64,000 nucleotides of DNA from Kordia periserrulae (GTDB lineage Bacteria; Bacteroidota; Bacteroidia; Flavobacteriales; Flavobacteriaceae): the NCBI RefSeq assembly GCF_003054265.1, contig NZ_QBKT01000009.1:115003-179002 (forward strand), given 5' to 3'. A model generated the notes under the pieces. The model did not search any database. It was not told where the DNA came from and saw nothing but the letters and a program-made list of their open reading frames with translations. Made by a program: the position numbers and the translations under genes. Shown one piece after another: positions 27,929 to 37,068 of this stretch; positions within the stretch are counted from its first letter, which is position 1, and each line of letters begins with the position of its first letter.

Positions 27929-29056
27929 TTACGAAAACATGTCTTTGACTTTTTCAAAAAATGATTTATCACTCTTCTCTGGATTCGGTACAAAATTTTC
28001 CTCATTTGCCATTTTTTCAAAGAAGGTTTTCTGTTCTTTCGTCAATGTTTTTGGCGTCCAAACGTTGATGTGTACTAGCAAATCGCCTTTTCCGTATCCG
28101 TTGACACTTGGAATTCCTTTTCCGCGTAAGCGCAATATTTTTCCTGATTGTACTCCTGATTCAATTTTTATACGAACTTTTCCTGTTACGGTGTCAATTT
28201 CTTTAGAAGTTCCTAAAGCGGCTTCTGAAAAACTGATATATAAATCGTAATGTAAATTGTCACCTTCGCGTTTTAAAACTTCGTGCTCTTTTTCTTCAAT
28301 TACGACTAATAAATCTCCCGAAATTCCATTGCCAGGTGCTTCATTTCCTTTTCCAGCTACTTTGAGTTGCATGCCTTCTACTACACCCGCAGGAATTTTG
28401 ATAGAAACCGTTTCTTCCTTTGTTAGCATTCCTTGTCCGTCTGCACCAGCTGGTCGTTTGTCCATCACTTGTCCAGCGCCACCACAAGTACTACACGTTG
28501 TAGAGGTTTGCATTCTTCCCAAAATAGTATTGGTAATGCGCGTCATTTGCCCAGAACCGTTACAGGTTTCACAAGTTTTATAGGTTACGCCAGGCGCTTG
28601 TACTTTTCTACGAACTTTTACCTTTTTCTCAACACCGTTGGCAATTTCTTCAAGGGTAAGTTTTAAACGAATTTTAAGACTGCTTCCTTTTACACGGCGT
28701 TGTCTTCCGCCGCCGCCAAAGCCGCTAAATCCGCCACCGCCGCCAAAGGCTCCACCGAAAATATCACCAAACTGACTGAAAATATCGTCCATATTCATTC
28801 CGCCGCCGAAACCGCCACCGCCAAAGCCGCCGTTTTCAAATGCTGCATGGCCATATTGATCATAGCGCGCGCGTTTGTCATCGTCACTCAATACTTCATA
28901 GGCTTCTGCTGCTTTTTTAAACATTTCTTCCGCTTCTTTATCATCCGGATTTTTGTCAGGATGATATTGAATTGCTTTTTTGCGGTATGCTTTTTTAATT
29001 TCAGCTGCCGAAGCTCCTTTGCTTATTCCTAATATTTCGTAATAATCTTGTTTCAT
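27929..29056 (-). CDS. dnaJ: Chaperone DnaJ
   Basis: A 375-residue type I J-protein. It has a J domain with HPD at residues 32-34, a long Gly/Phe-rich region ([16 protein letters not shown]), a zinc-binding region, and C-terminal substrate-binding domains. Only two CxxCxGxG motifs are present (CETCNGSG and CSTCGGAG) instead of the four of E. coli DnaJ; from memory this reduced zinc region is usual in Flavobacteriia. It stimulates DnaK ATPase during folding. grpE lies 53 bp upstream in the same operon. Confidence 0.97.
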   Translation of the reverse strand: MKQDYYEILGISKGASAAEIKKAYRKKAIQYHPDKNPDDKEAEEMFKKAAEAYEVLSDDDKRARYDQYGHAAFENGGFGGGGFGGGMNMDDIFSQFGDIFGGAFGGGGGFSGFGGGGRQRRVKGSSLKIRLKLTLEEIANGVEKKVKVRRKVQAPGVTYKTCETCNGSGQMTRITNTILGRMQTSTTCSTCGGAGQVMDKRPAGADGQGMLTKEETVSIKIPAGVVEGMQLKVAGKGNEAPGNGISGDLLVVIEEKEHEVLKREGDNLHYDLYISFSEAALGTSKEIDTVTGKVRIKIESGVQSGKILRLRGKGIPSVNGYGKGDLLVHINVWTPKTLTKEQKTFFEKMANEENFVPNPEKSDKSFFEKVKDMFS

Positions 29057-29109
29057 TTTGTTTCAGCTTGTGTTATAAAGGTCCTTTCGTTGCGGGGAAC
29101 AACTCAAAA

Positions 29110-29670
29110 TTATTGTCCTACCACTACTTTTGGATAGCGAATGATTTTATCGCCTAAGGTGTATCCTTTTTCGAGAACGTCAATGATTTTCCCTTTCATG
29201 TCGTCCGTTGGCGCAGGAATTTGTGTGACTGCTTCGTGGTCTTCCGCATCAAAAGTATCACCAGCATTGACAGTCATTTGCGCCAAGCCTTTTGCTTTGA
29301 GTGTTTCTTTGAATTTATTGCTAATCAATTCAACACCTTTTTTCAAATCTTGCACTTCTTTGTCATCAATTTTTGCAATTTCTGCCAAAGCTCTATCAAA
29401 ATCGTCCAAAACTGGCAACATGGCAACTAAGACATCTTTTCCTGCCGTTTTGAACAATTCTACACGTTCTTTACTCGTTCTTTTTTTATAGTTTTCGAAT
29501 TCGGCAAACAGACGTAAAAATTTGTCTTTTTCCTTTGCCAATTCCTCTTGTAATTTTTCTTCTGTAGATGGTTCCTCTACTGTATTTTCAGTTGCTTCAG
29601 CTGCTTTTGCTTCTTCATTTACTGCTGTTGCTTGCTCTTTTTCTACGGTATTATCCTTTTTTTTGCTCAT
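29110..29670 (-). CDS. grpE: Nucleotide exchange factor GrpE
   Basis: A 186-residue DnaK co-chaperone. An acidic, Ala/Glu-rich N-terminus is followed by a long coiled coil (FLRLFAEFENYKKRTSKER) and the C-terminal beta domain (LEKGYTLGDKIIRYPKVVV). It releases ADP from DnaK. First gene of the grpE-dnaJ operon. Confidence 0.97.
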   Translation of the reverse strand: MSKKKDNTVEKEQATAVNEEAKAAEATENTVEEPSTEEKLQEELAKEKDKFLRLFAEFENYKKRTSKERVELFKTAGKDVLVAMLPVLDDFDRALAEIAKIDDKEVQDLKKGVELISNKFKETLKAKGLAQMTVNAGDTFDAEDHEAVTQIPAPTDDMKGKIIDVLEKGYTLGDKIIRYPKVVVGQ

Positions 29671-29839
29671 GATATTATGTCCAAAAAATTTATTGTTTTC
29701 CTTTTAAGATGGCAAAAGTACTGCCATTTCTCGTAAAATGTCAAAATGTCACGAAAAATATTTTTTAACATTTCGAATATAAAATTTAGACAGTATTCGT
29801 AATTTTACAGAAAGACTTTATGAACTAAAAAAAATAGGT

Positions 29840-30511
29840 ATGAAAAGAAAAATTTTAAGTTTGATGACTTTCGCAGTAATGACAATACTAGTTATTTCTT
29901 GCGGAGAAAAAAAGAACGAGACCAACGCAGCTGATGCGAAAGCTGAAAAAGAGATTACAGTAGCGGCAGTAAAGTACAATGTTGATCCAGCCAATACGAC
30001 TGTAACATGGAAAGGTTCTAAAGTGATTGGAGGAAGTCACAACGGAACGATGAATGTGTCTTCAGGAACTTTTGCCATGAACGATGGAAAGTTGGAAAGC
30101 GGAAACTTTATCATTGATATTACTTCGTTGAAGGTTTTAGATCTTCCTGAAGGTAGTGATGATAACGCCAGTTTGAAAGGTCATTTGTTGTCAGCAGATT
30201 TCTTTGATGCAGAAAATCATGGAAATGCAACTTTTTCTGTGACAGGAATTAGTGAAAAAGACGGAAAAACGATGATGGAAGGAAATTTAACCTTGAAAGG
30301 TGTAAAGAAAAATATTTCGTTCCCTGTAGCAATCAGTACGGAAGGTGATACTGCTAGGATTGTAAGCGAAGTGTTCACTATTAATCGGACGGATTTCGGA
30401 ATGAAGTATGGTTCGTCTTCGTTTTTTGACGATTTAAAAAACAAAGCAATTAGTGACGATGTAGAGTTGTCAGTAAGCGTTACTGCCACGAAAGAAGCTC
30501 CTGTTCAGTAG
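29840..30511 (+). CDS. YceI family lipoprotein
   Basis: A 223-residue protein with a lipoprotein signal ending in LVISC. The YceI lipocalin-like domain covers about residues 45-218 (VDPANTTVTWKGSKVIGGSHNGT, HLLSADFFDAENHGNATFSV, VFTINRTDFGMKYG). YceI folds bind long isoprenoid or amide ligands in the periplasm. It is a single gene, divergent from grpE. Confidence 0.92.
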   Translation: MKRKILSLMTFAVMTILVISCGEKKNETNAADAKAEKEITVAAVKYNVDPANTTVTWKGSKVIGGSHNGTMNVSSGTFAMNDGKLESGNFIIDITSLKVLDLPEGSDDNASLKGHLLSADFFDAENHGNATFSVTGISEKDGKTMMEGNLTLKGVKKNISFPVAISTEGDTARIVSEVFTINRTDFGMKYGSSSFFDDLKNKAISDDVELSVSVTATKEAPVQ

Positions 30512-30532
30512 TTTTTTGATATGCTATTGAAT

Positions 30533-30608
30533 GTCAAATCGAGCGCAGTCGCAATTCAATTGAAGTTTTAGCTTCTCTAAAGTGTTCTCGACTGCGCTTG
30601 AACTGACA
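30533..30608. repeat. Intergenic inverted repeat (TCGAGCGCAGTCG family)
   Basis: TGTCAAATCGAGCGCAGTCG at 30533-30552 is matched in reverse by CTCGACTGCGCTTGAACTGACA at 30588-30609, an imperfect inverted repeat with about 35 bp between the arms. It could form a large hairpin after the YceI gene. Confidence 0.65.
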
Positions 30609-30702
30609 AACGGTTGTTTCTATGAAATTATAAAGATTTTAATGATTTCTTATTCTTGTACTAGAATAACGTCGCTGGCTTAATTGAAATTTAAAAACAG
30701 TT

Positions 30703-31614
30703 TTATTTTTTAAGTAAATTTTCCAACGCTGGTGTTAATGCTGGAAATTTGTGTTGGAATACTGTACTTTCTAATTTTTCTGAACTTACTTTTTGACTCG
30801 AAAAGAGCAGCGTACTCATTTCTCCCAATACCAATTTCATCATAAATTTAGGAATGTTTGGCATGAAGAACGGCTTTTTAAGCACACTTGCAATTTCTTT
30901 GGTAAGGAGTTTGTTGGTGGTTGGATTTGGACTGACACCATTGTAAACGCCTGTAATTTGTTTGGAGAGAACGTGTACATACACGCGTGCAATATCATCC
31001 AAATGAATCCACGATTGCCATTGTTTTCCAGAACCCATTGCCGCACCAACGCCATATTTTACCGGTTTTGCCATTTCAACCAACACGCCGCCTTTTTCTG
31101 AAAGTACCAAACCTGTTCGTATGATGGTGACAGGAATTTCAATAGATTTGAATTGATTGGCGTGCAATTCCCATTGTTTTACAACTTTTCCAAGAAAATC
31201 ATCTGCTTCTTTTTCAGTGTCTTCTGCGTAATATTCAGTGAGTGAACTTGGATAAATAGCCGTTCCAGAAGCAGAAATGTAATGTTTTATTGTGTGGTCT
31301 TTTTTGTTACGAAGGACTTTGAAGAGTATGTTTGCCGTGTCTACACGACTGTTCATAATTTCTTGCTTGTAAGATTCTGTCCAGCGTTTGGCAATATTAG
31401 CTCCTGACAGATTTACAATCGCATCAACGCCTTCTAGGCAGGCTTCGTCTATTTCTCCTTCGGCGGGATTCCAGTGAAAACCTTTATAATTTTCAGAGGT
31501 TTCAATTTTGCTTTTCCGCGTTGTTAAGTAATGTATTTGATGATTTTCTTGTAAACAGAGTTCAGTCAATGCCGAACCAATTAATCCCGTAGCACCGCAA
31601 ATTAGTATTTTCAT
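30703..31614 (-). CDS. TIGR01777-type epimerase/oxidoreductase (SDR39U1-like)
   Basis: A 303-residue extended SDR. It begins with MKILICGATGLIGSAL (Rossmann GxxGxxG), has the typical ISASGTAIYPSS and SGKQWQSWIHLDDIARVYVH, and ends with a DUF1731 domain (FFMPNIPKFMMKLVLGEM). Family function is poorly defined and a nucleotide-sugar or cell-division-linked role is only suggested in the literature. Monocistronic. Confidence 0.9.
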   Translation of the reverse strand: MKILICGATGLIGSALTELCLQENHQIHYLTTRKSKIETSENYKGFHWNPAEGEIDEACLEGVDAIVNLSGANIAKRWTESYKQEIMNSRVDTANILFKVLRNKKDHTIKHYISASGTAIYPSSLTEYYAEDTEKEADDFLGKVVKQWELHANQFKSIEIPVTIIRTGLVLSEKGGVLVEMAKPVKYGVGAAMGSGKQWQSWIHLDDIARVYVHVLSKQITGVYNGVSPNPTTNKLLTKEIASVLKKPFFMPNIPKFMMKLVLGEMSTLLFSSQKVSSEKLESTVFQHKFPALTPALENLLKK

Positions 31615-31728
31615 CGCAATTAGTTTTCTTCTTCCCTGTAAAAATACGCTAAAAAGAACAGATATAGTGAGTTGTGCTTTTGTTGAAGTCTTAAAAGTTA
31701 GTTAAATGTGTGCTTTTTTAAGAAGAAG

Positions 31729-32403
31729 CTATTGTTTTGTAGCACGTAACATTTCGCGTTTGCCTGGCGGTCCTGGTAAGCGTTCTACTTTGAAACCAAC
31801 TTCTTGCATGGCGCGTCGTACGCTTCCTTTAGCGGCATAAGTGACCAAAACACCATTGTTTTTCAACGCATTGTACATTTTTTGAAAGATGGTTGCAGTC
31901 CATAATTCAGGTTGTACGCGCGCGCCAAACGCATCAAAGTAGATGAGGTTAAAGGCTTCTTTGTCGTCAATTTGTTCGAAGAATTGTTGCCGTTTGGTGA
32001 GTTTGAAGTTTTCTGAGAGTTGCACTAATTTTTCCCAATCGCAGGAATGCATGTTGTGAAAGGTTTCGGCATGGTTTTCGGCTTGCAACTCGCGGATGTA
32101 GTTGAGCTGAGACAATTCTGCGGAAGCGACAGGATAGGCTTCCACACCAACATAGTTAATGGAAAAGTTGTGTTTTTCTGCTTCTAGAAAGGTCATAAAA
32201 GCATTCAATCCTGTGCCAAAACCCATTTCGAGAATGTGAATTTGCGCAGGATTGAACGTGTTTTGTAGATGATGCAGTCCCGTATTGATAAAAACGTGTG
32301 CTGCTTCTTGAATAGCACCATGCGTGGAATGGTATTGTTCATTCCATTCTTCTAGATGAATCGTGGTAGAGCCATCTTTGGTGGTGATGATTTTTCGCTT
32401 CAA
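31729..32403 (-). CDS. mnmD: tRNA (5-methylaminomethyl-2-thiouridine)(34)-methyltransferase MnmD
   Basis: A 224-residue stand-alone methyltransferase (MnmC N-terminal-like, DUF752). The SAM-binding loop is EMGFGTGLNAF, the acidic core LIYFDAFGARVQPELW, and the C-terminal end GSVRRAMQEVGF ... GPPGKREML. It would methylate the wobble uridine side chain of tRNAs. The oxidase half of MnmC is absent, as usual outside gammaproteobacteria. It starts 2 bp after the DUF4920 gene. Confidence 0.9.
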   Translation of the reverse strand: MKRKIITTKDGSTTIHLEEWNEQYHSTHGAIQEAAHVFINTGLHHLQNTFNPAQIHILEMGFGTGLNAFMTFLEAEKHNFSINYVGVEAYPVASAELSQLNYIRELQAENHAETFHNMHSCDWEKLVQLSENFKLTKRQQFFEQIDDKEAFNLIYFDAFGARVQPELWTATIFQKMYNALKNNGVLVTYAAKGSVRRAMQEVGFKVERLPGPPGKREMLRATKQ

Positions 32404-32405
32404 GC

Positions 32406-32918
32406 TTAGTTTTTCAATAATACTCCGTCCGCTACAAACGAAAGTGTTTTTGAAGGTTCTGTGATTTTAGCGATTTCTTCTTCAGATTTTCCAGCGTCTT
32501 CAGCATAGTGTTTTAATTCGTCTACAGAAGTTTCTTGCACAAATGCTTTTCCGTTTACAATTACTTCTCCTTTTGCGTCTAATGGCATGAAAAATCCGTA
32601 GTCTTTAAATCGCACCATTACTTCTTCGTCGTTTCCAGCATCTAAGCGCATCCAGCATCCTTTTTTAGAACAAACCGAGTTGATTTTTGACGTGAATTTT
32701 ACATTGATAGTATCACCAACTTTCATGTTATCGTACTTTTCTTTGATTTCTGCTGCAGTGAGTACATTTTCAGCATCAATTTTTTCGCCATACGAAGCGT
32801 ACGCCATTTCTGGAGCTTTTGTTTCTTGTTTCGTGTCAGCAGTTTTGTCGGTGGTTTTAGCATCTTTACAAGCGATTACCGCAGTAAAAGCCACTAAAAA
32901 AAATACAATTTTCTTCAT
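32406..32918 (-). CDS. DUF4920 domain-containing lipoprotein
   Basis: From the ATG at 32918 the product has 170 residues with a lipoprotein signal (MKKIVFFLVAFTAVIAC). The frame could extend to 32981, but that would put 21 charged residues before the signal. The DUF4920 domain shows GEKI near its start, KINSVCSKKGCWMRLDAG and the last strand SFVADGVLL. CSKKGCWM is the family hallmark and may bind a metal or ligand, but the function is unknown. Upstream partner of mnmD in the operon and divergent from ilvE. Confidence 0.88.
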   Translation of the reverse strand: MKKIVFFLVAFTAVIACKDAKTTDKTADTKQETKAPEMAYASYGEKIDAENVLTAAEIKEKYDNMKVGDTINVKFTSKINSVCSKKGCWMRLDAGNDEEVMVRFKDYGFFMPLDAKGEVIVNGKAFVQETSVDELKHYAEDAGKSEEEIAKITEPSKTLSFVADGVLLKN

Positions 32919-33023
32919 GTTTATTAAATATTTCTTAAAATTATTAAGGTTTTGTTGTGAATCTTTAATTTTACGAACCAAATTTTGTTGAAAACTAAGA
33001 TTTTTTTAAAGTTATTATTTATG

Positions 33024-33031
33024 TAACTTTG
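33024..33031 (+). promoter_or_regulatory. Putative -7 box of ilvE
   Basis: TAACTTTG matches TAnnTTTG and is 20 bp before the ATG at 33051. No clear TTG occurs at the expected upstream spacing. Confidence 0.45.
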
Positions 33032-33050
33032 CACAAAATTAAGAATAAAT

Positions 33051-34118
33051 ATGATGAGTGACCTTTCTATTGATATAAAAATTTCCAAAGTTTCTGAGAG
33101 TAAGATACAAAGTGTTGATTTTAACAACTTAACCTTTGGAAAGGTGTTTACAGACCATATGTTTGTGTGCAACTTTGTAGATGGCGCATGGCAGACACCA
33201 GAAATTAAACCGTATCAGCCACTCACTATTGATCCTTCGGCGCGCGTGTTTCATTACGGACAAGCAGTTTTTGAGGGAATGAAAGCGTTTAAAGATGCTG
33301 ATGACCAGATTTGGTTGTTTCGCCCGGAAGATAATTTTAATCGTATTAATAAATCGTCGCATCGTATGGCGATTCCAGAGTTTCCTAAAGCCTATTTTTT
33401 TGAAGGATTGACGCAGTTATTGCGCATGGAAAGCGATTGGATTCAGAAAGGAAAAGGAAATTCATTATATATTCGTCCGTTTGTGATTGCGACTGAACCT
33501 GCAATTTCGGCCTCGCCTTCAAATTCTTATAAGTTTATGATTATTTGTTCGCCTGCACAATCGTATTACGCAGGTGAAGTAAAGGTATTGTTTGCGGAGC
33601 AATTTAGTAGAGCTGCTGATGGTGGTGTTGGTTATGCAAAAGCAGCTGGAAATTACGGAGCACAGTTTTACCCGACGAGTTTGGCACATGCGAAAGGATA
33701 TCAGCAAATTATTTGGACAGATGCCAATACACACGAATATTTGGAAGAAGCGGGAACGATGAATATTTTCTTTAGAGTAGGCGATACGTTGTTGACTGCG
33801 CCAACGAGCGACCGTATTTTGGACGGAATTACGCGAAAAAGTGTGATTCAGTTGGCAGAAGATAACGGCATTACCGTTGAGGTGCGTCGTGTTTCGGTAG
33901 CTGAGATTAAAGAAGCTGCGAAAAACGGTTCGCTAAAAGAGATTTTTGGTGCAGGAACTGCGGCTGTTATCAATCCAATTGCGGGATTTGAACATGCAGG
34001 TGATGCGTTTGAGTTGCCAAAATTAGAGAACAGTTATGCTTCTTTCTTTAAAGAGAAATTGATGAATATTCAATACAATCTTTCCGAAGATCCACATGGT
34101 TGGAGATATGGAGTTTGA
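33051..34118 (+). CDS. ilvE: Branched-chain amino acid aminotransferase
   Basis: A 355-residue class IV PLP aminotransferase of the eukaryote-like BCAT type. Features are FHYGQAVFEGMKAF, the PLP lysine in GYAKAAGNYGAQFYP, and EYLEEAGTMNIFF for substrate and cofactor contacts. It performs the last step of Leu, Ile and Val synthesis and the first of their breakdown, which may feed acyl-CoA metabolism. Two ATG codons stand side by side (33051 and 33054). A terminator follows at 34202. Confidence 0.95.
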   Translation: MMSDLSIDIKISKVSESKIQSVDFNNLTFGKVFTDHMFVCNFVDGAWQTPEIKPYQPLTIDPSARVFHYGQAVFEGMKAFKDADDQIWLFRPEDNFNRINKSSHRMAIPEFPKAYFFEGLTQLLRMESDWIQKGKGNSLYIRPFVIATEPAISASPSNSYKFMIICSPAQSYYAGEVKVLFAEQFSRAADGGVGYAKAAGNYGAQFYPTSLAHAKGYQQIIWTDANTHEYLEEAGTMNIFFRVGDTLLTAPTSDRILDGITRKSVIQLAEDNGITVEVRRVSVAEIKEAAKNGSLKEIFGAGTAAVINPIAGFEHAGDAFELPKLENSYASFFKEKLMNIQYNLSEDPHGWRYGV

Positions 34119-34201
34119 TTTTTGGTTGCTGGTTGTTAGTTGCTCGTTGTTGGTGATGTGCGACTTTTAGATTGTTAGAAACTTAGATTATTAGATATAT
34201 G

Positions 34202-34231
34202 AAAAAGTGACTTCCTTTGGAGTCACTTTTT
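34202..34231 (+). terminator. Intrinsic terminator after ilvE
   Basis: AAAAAGTGACT and AGTCACTTTTT form an 11-bp stem with an 8-base loop. Confidence 0.85.
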
Positions 34232-34266
34232 TGATTTATTTATTTTGTCATTTTGAACTTCAAAAT

Positions 34267-34331
34267 ACTTCTCGATACTAATTTGCTTTCATTTCGACAG
34301 GCTCAATGAGCAGCAAATTCACTCGAAGTGA
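34267..34331 (+). repeat. Dispersed stem-loop element (CTTCTCGATAC...CACTCGAAG), copy 2
   Basis: ACTTCTCGATACTAATTTGC is answered by GCAAATTCACTCGAAGT, giving an inner perfect AATTTGC/GCAAATT stem and partly paired outer arms. The outer arms match the element at 23125-23175; the loop is different. Confidence 0.65.
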
Positions 34332-34452
34332 CGGTTTTGATTGACGATTAACGATTGCAGATTTTTGATTTTCGATTTTTAATTGAAGTTTATAGGTTTA
34401 TAAGTTTAGGTGTTTAGTCTTTTGAAAAAATCTCACTACTCACATCTCAAAA

Positions 34453-34839
34453 CTATTTTTCCAAAATTTTTCCAATATTTGGTTTGAAGTAATTTGGTCC
34501 TTTTAGGACTTTTCCGTCTTCGCGATAGATAGGTTTTCCGTCGGCGCCGAGTTTGCTCATGTTGCTACGTTGAATTTCTTCGAATACTTCCACGATTTTG
34601 TCTTGCATTCCGTGTTCAATGATGGTTCCGCAGAGAATGTAGAGCATATCGCCGAGAGCGTCGGCAACTTCTACCAAATCATCATTTTGAGCAGCTTCTA
34701 GATATTCTTCATTTTCTTCACGCATGAGTTTGTAGCGCAGTAAGTTTCTGTTTTCTCCAATATTGGCAGTTGGTGTGTGTTTGATGCCCAATCCGAAGGC
34801 TTCATGAAATTCAGTTACGGCTTCAATGCTTCTTTTCAA
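34453..34839 (-). CDS. MazG-like nucleoside triphosphate pyrophosphohydrolase family protein
   Basis: A 128-residue all-alpha protein. REENEEYLEAAQNDDLVEVADALGD contains the ExxE and ExxD metal-binding motifs of the MazG/all-alpha NTP pyrophosphatase superfamily. Members hydrolyse NTPs or dNTPs to monophosphates and pyrophosphate, often to remove damaged nucleotides. Cytoplasmic, monocistronic. Confidence 0.85.
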   Translation of the reverse strand: MKRSIEAVTEFHEAFGLGIKHTPTANIGENRNLLRYKLMREENEEYLEAAQNDDLVEVADALGDMLYILCGTIIEHGMQDKIVEVFEEIQRSNMSKLGADGKPIYREDGKVLKGPNYFKPNIGKILEK

Positions 34840-34954
34840 AATTGTATTCTTTTTAGATTTTTATAGTGGAAATATACTTTATTATTCAGCACATTTTTCA
34901 GGATTTTTGATTTTATTTTGAAACTTTTATTAACAACTGTTTCGGTTTAATTCG

Positions 34955-34962
34955 TAATTTTG
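34955..34962 (+). promoter_or_regulatory. Putative -7 box of the small membrane protein gene
   Basis: TAATTTTG matches TAnnTTTG and lies 18 bp before the ATG at 34981. Confidence 0.45.
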
Positions 34963-34980
34963 CCAAAAATAATTCACGCT

Positions 34981-35169
34981 ATGTTTACGACAGGTCAGTT
35001 AATTTTTGCCGCTTTTTTTATCATCGTTTTTACAGTGATAATGGTGTATGCGTATCGAAAAGATTTACAGTTGCACAAGCGTCATTACAAAGGAAGTTTG
35101 CGTGTGTTATTGGTTTTTATTCTCTTCATTATCACCATTGTAGTGATTAAGAAATTTATTGTTTCTTAA
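34981..35169 (+). CDS. Small membrane protein, unknown function
   Basis: A 62-residue protein with two TM helices (LIFAAFFIIVFTVIMVYAY and LRVLLVFILFIITIVVI) joined by a short basic loop (RKDLQLHKRHYKGS). The ATG at 34981 is preferred because a promoter box lies just upstream; an earlier in-frame start at 34960 would overlap that box. Probably in the inner membrane. No named family was recognised. Confidence 0.7.
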   Translation: MFTTGQLIFAAFFIIVFTVIMVYAYRKDLQLHKRHYKGSLRVLLVFILFIITIVVIKKFIVS

Positions 35170-35341
35170 ATTTTTATTCTTTTCTGTTTGCCATTTTTTT
35201 GTAAATTGTAGGAAAACTAACTAACTGACATCAAAATATAGATACTTTTCATTGCTGTTTTTACAGTAATAGGATTCCCAAATCGTTACAATTTATATTG
35301 CGAGTGCTGATAGTTTGTTTGTAATAAATACTATTTACATA

Positions 35342-35956
35342 ATGATTACAGTCGCTATTGCAGAAGACCATCAGGCATTGATTGATGGTATGTTATCGTA
35401 TTTGGAATACGAAGAAGATATTTCAATTGTAGGATGCGCCAACGATGGAGAAGCGTTGTTGGAAATCGTTCGTCGAAAACAACCTAAAGTCGTGATTTGC
35501 GATATCCGAATGCCCAAAATGGATGGTATTGTGGCGACGCGTCACATCAAAAAAGAATTTCCACATATTAATGTATTGGCTTTTACGATGTATGACCAAG
35601 ATAAGGCGGTGCAGCAAATGTTGGATGCAGGTGCGACGGGTTATATTTTGAAGAATTCCCCGTTAAAAGTCGTCTTGGAAGCCATTCACACCCTTTCGGA
35701 ACACAAAACGTACTATGATGCCAAGTTGAATATTGCGGAAGTTTCTAAAAACAGTTCGAAGTCAATTTTATCACGTCGCGAAAAGGAAATTCTGGCACTC
35801 ATTGCACAGCGAAAGACCTCACAAGAAATCGCCGATTTACTATTCATTTCAAAATCTACTATAGACACACATCGCAAAAACATGATTCAAAAGCTCCAAT
35901 TACAAGGCGCTAATGAGTTGTTAGGGTATGCGATAGAGCAGAAGTATGCTTTTTAA
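35342..35956 (+). CDS. NarL/LuxR-type response regulator
   Basis: A 204-residue two-domain regulator: CheY-like receiver (IAEDH, phospho-Asp in VVICDIRMPKMDG, Lys in LKNSPLK) and a LuxR-type helix-turn-helix (LSRREKEILALIAQRKTSQEIADLL). The ATG at 35342 starts the receiver strand properly. It precedes, on the same strand, a cassette that contains a HisKA_3-type histidine kinase (37519-39261), the usual partner class for NarL regulators. The protease genes separate the two, which may reflect insertion (inference). Confidence 0.92.
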   Translation: MITVAIAEDHQALIDGMLSYLEYEEDISIVGCANDGEALLEIVRRKQPKVVICDIRMPKMDGIVATRHIKKEFPHINVLAFTMYDQDKAVQQMLDAGATGYILKNSPLKVVLEAIHTLSEHKTYYDAKLNIAEVSKNSSKSILSRREKEILALIAQRKTSQEIADLLFISKSTIDTHRKNMIQKLQLQGANELLGYAIEQKYAF

Positions 35957-36057
35957 GGGCATTTATTCAAATGATTTTGAAAATACCTATATGTGGGGAT
36001 GTTTTGGTGGTTGGGATTTTGGGAAATTTGTGATGTAAATAATTTTAAGTATAAATT

Positions 36058-37068
36058 ATGACTTGGAGTAAGGCTAACTCAATATTGCATAGATATGCAG
36101 AATCCTTATTGAAAACAGAAGAAATTCAATATTTAGCAATCGTTAATGATGCTGATTCGAATAATGATAATGATTTTGCACTTGAATTGGGAGTAAGTTT
36201 CGATATACCAACTCAATTAGATAGGCCATCTACTCATATTGGTTTTCAAAATCCGGCCTTTTATTCTTCTAAGAGAGACAAGATTGATTCTTATAATAAA
36301 GAATTATTCATAAACTTACCCGAGATAGAACCTATTAACGAAATTACAATAAGGAAAGTAAATAAAATTTCTTCACAAAGTACTATTCCTGTTGAACAGG
36401 GAAATAGAATAAAAAGCTCAAATAAAGTAAATAAGGGTACTATTGGAGCTCTTGTGAGGTTAGATAATTATCCCGATGATTATTTTATATTATCTAATTG
36501 GCATGTATTAATGGATGATAGTGGGGATATGAGTCATAATATATTGGATGATCATAAAAATGTTATTGCAGAACCATTTTGGGGAATTAATAATAAATAT
36601 TATGACATTGCTTTAGCTAAAATTATTCCAGGTTATAATGTTGAGCAATCATACGAAACAGCTTCAGTGAGAGATTATAATAGCATAAAACTAGGTATGG
36701 ATGTAGAAAAATTTGAATATATAGGACCGAGAAAAGTTAAAAAAATCATTTCGTCAAATGCATTTGTAAAAGTATATACAAATGACACAACTACAAATTA
36801 TAAAATTTATAAGAATCAAATCTTGGTTGAAAAAGTTTCTGTTAGTGGTGATTCGGGTTCGGTAATACTAAGTTCAGATAGCAAAGACGTAATCGGTTTA
36901 ATTTTCGCAGGCGATAGTCAAAATGTAACAGTATGTAATCATCTTCATTTACTTGCAAATTTTGATAATATAATTCCAAAATACCTTTATCAATATGGTA
37001 AAAATAGTTATTTAATGCCCGAAATAAGCTTTAGAAAATTATTAATAAATAAATCCTTTTCAGAATGA
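36058..37068 (+). CDS. Trypsin-like serine protease, probably cytoplasmic
   Basis: A 336-residue protein. Residues 1-115 form an N-terminal domain of unknown kind. Residues about 125-310 are a chymotrypsin-fold protease with a complete apparent triad: His149 in ILSNWHVL, Asp183 in YYDIALAKI and Ser266 in SGDSGSVI, followed by GLIFAGD. No signal peptide or TM segment is seen, so it should act in the cytoplasm, unlike most bacterial trypsins. Its stop overlaps the next start (ATGA) and a histidine kinase follows. The DNA is noticeably AT-rich. Likely an effector or processing protease of the cassette (inference). Confidence 0.8.
   Translation: MTWSKANSILHRYAESLLKTEEIQYLAIVNDADSNNDNDFALELGVSFDIPTQLDRPSTHIGFQNPAFYSSKRDKIDSYNKELFINLPEIEPINEITIRKVNKISSQSTIPVEQGNRIKSSNKVNKGTIGALVRLDNYPDDYFILSNWHVLMDDSGDMSHNILDDHKNVIAEPFWGINNKYYDIALAKIIPGYNVEQSYETASVRDYNSIKLGMDVEKFEYIGPRKVKKIISSNAFVKVYTNDTTTNYKIYKNQILVEKVSVSGDSGSVILSSDSKDVIGLIFAGDSQNVTVCNHLHLLANFDNIIPKYLYQYGKNSYLMPEISFRKLLINKSFSE

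Larger units (their letters stand above)
34119..34452. repeat. Intergenic region made largely of 7-bp-period repeats
   Basis: Successive blocks have a 7-bp phase: TTGCTGG-like units at 34126-34160, TTAGATT/GTTAGAA units at 34166-34198, GATTNNN units at 34338-34379 and TTATAGG/TTTATAA/GTTTAGG units at 34388-34418. Between them are the ilvE terminator and a stem-loop element. There is no gene. Confidence 0.75.

Noticed and set aside
28433..29032. Plus-strand ORFs over dnaJ
   Set aside because: Antisense shadows of the Gly-rich and zinc-binding regions of DnaJ.
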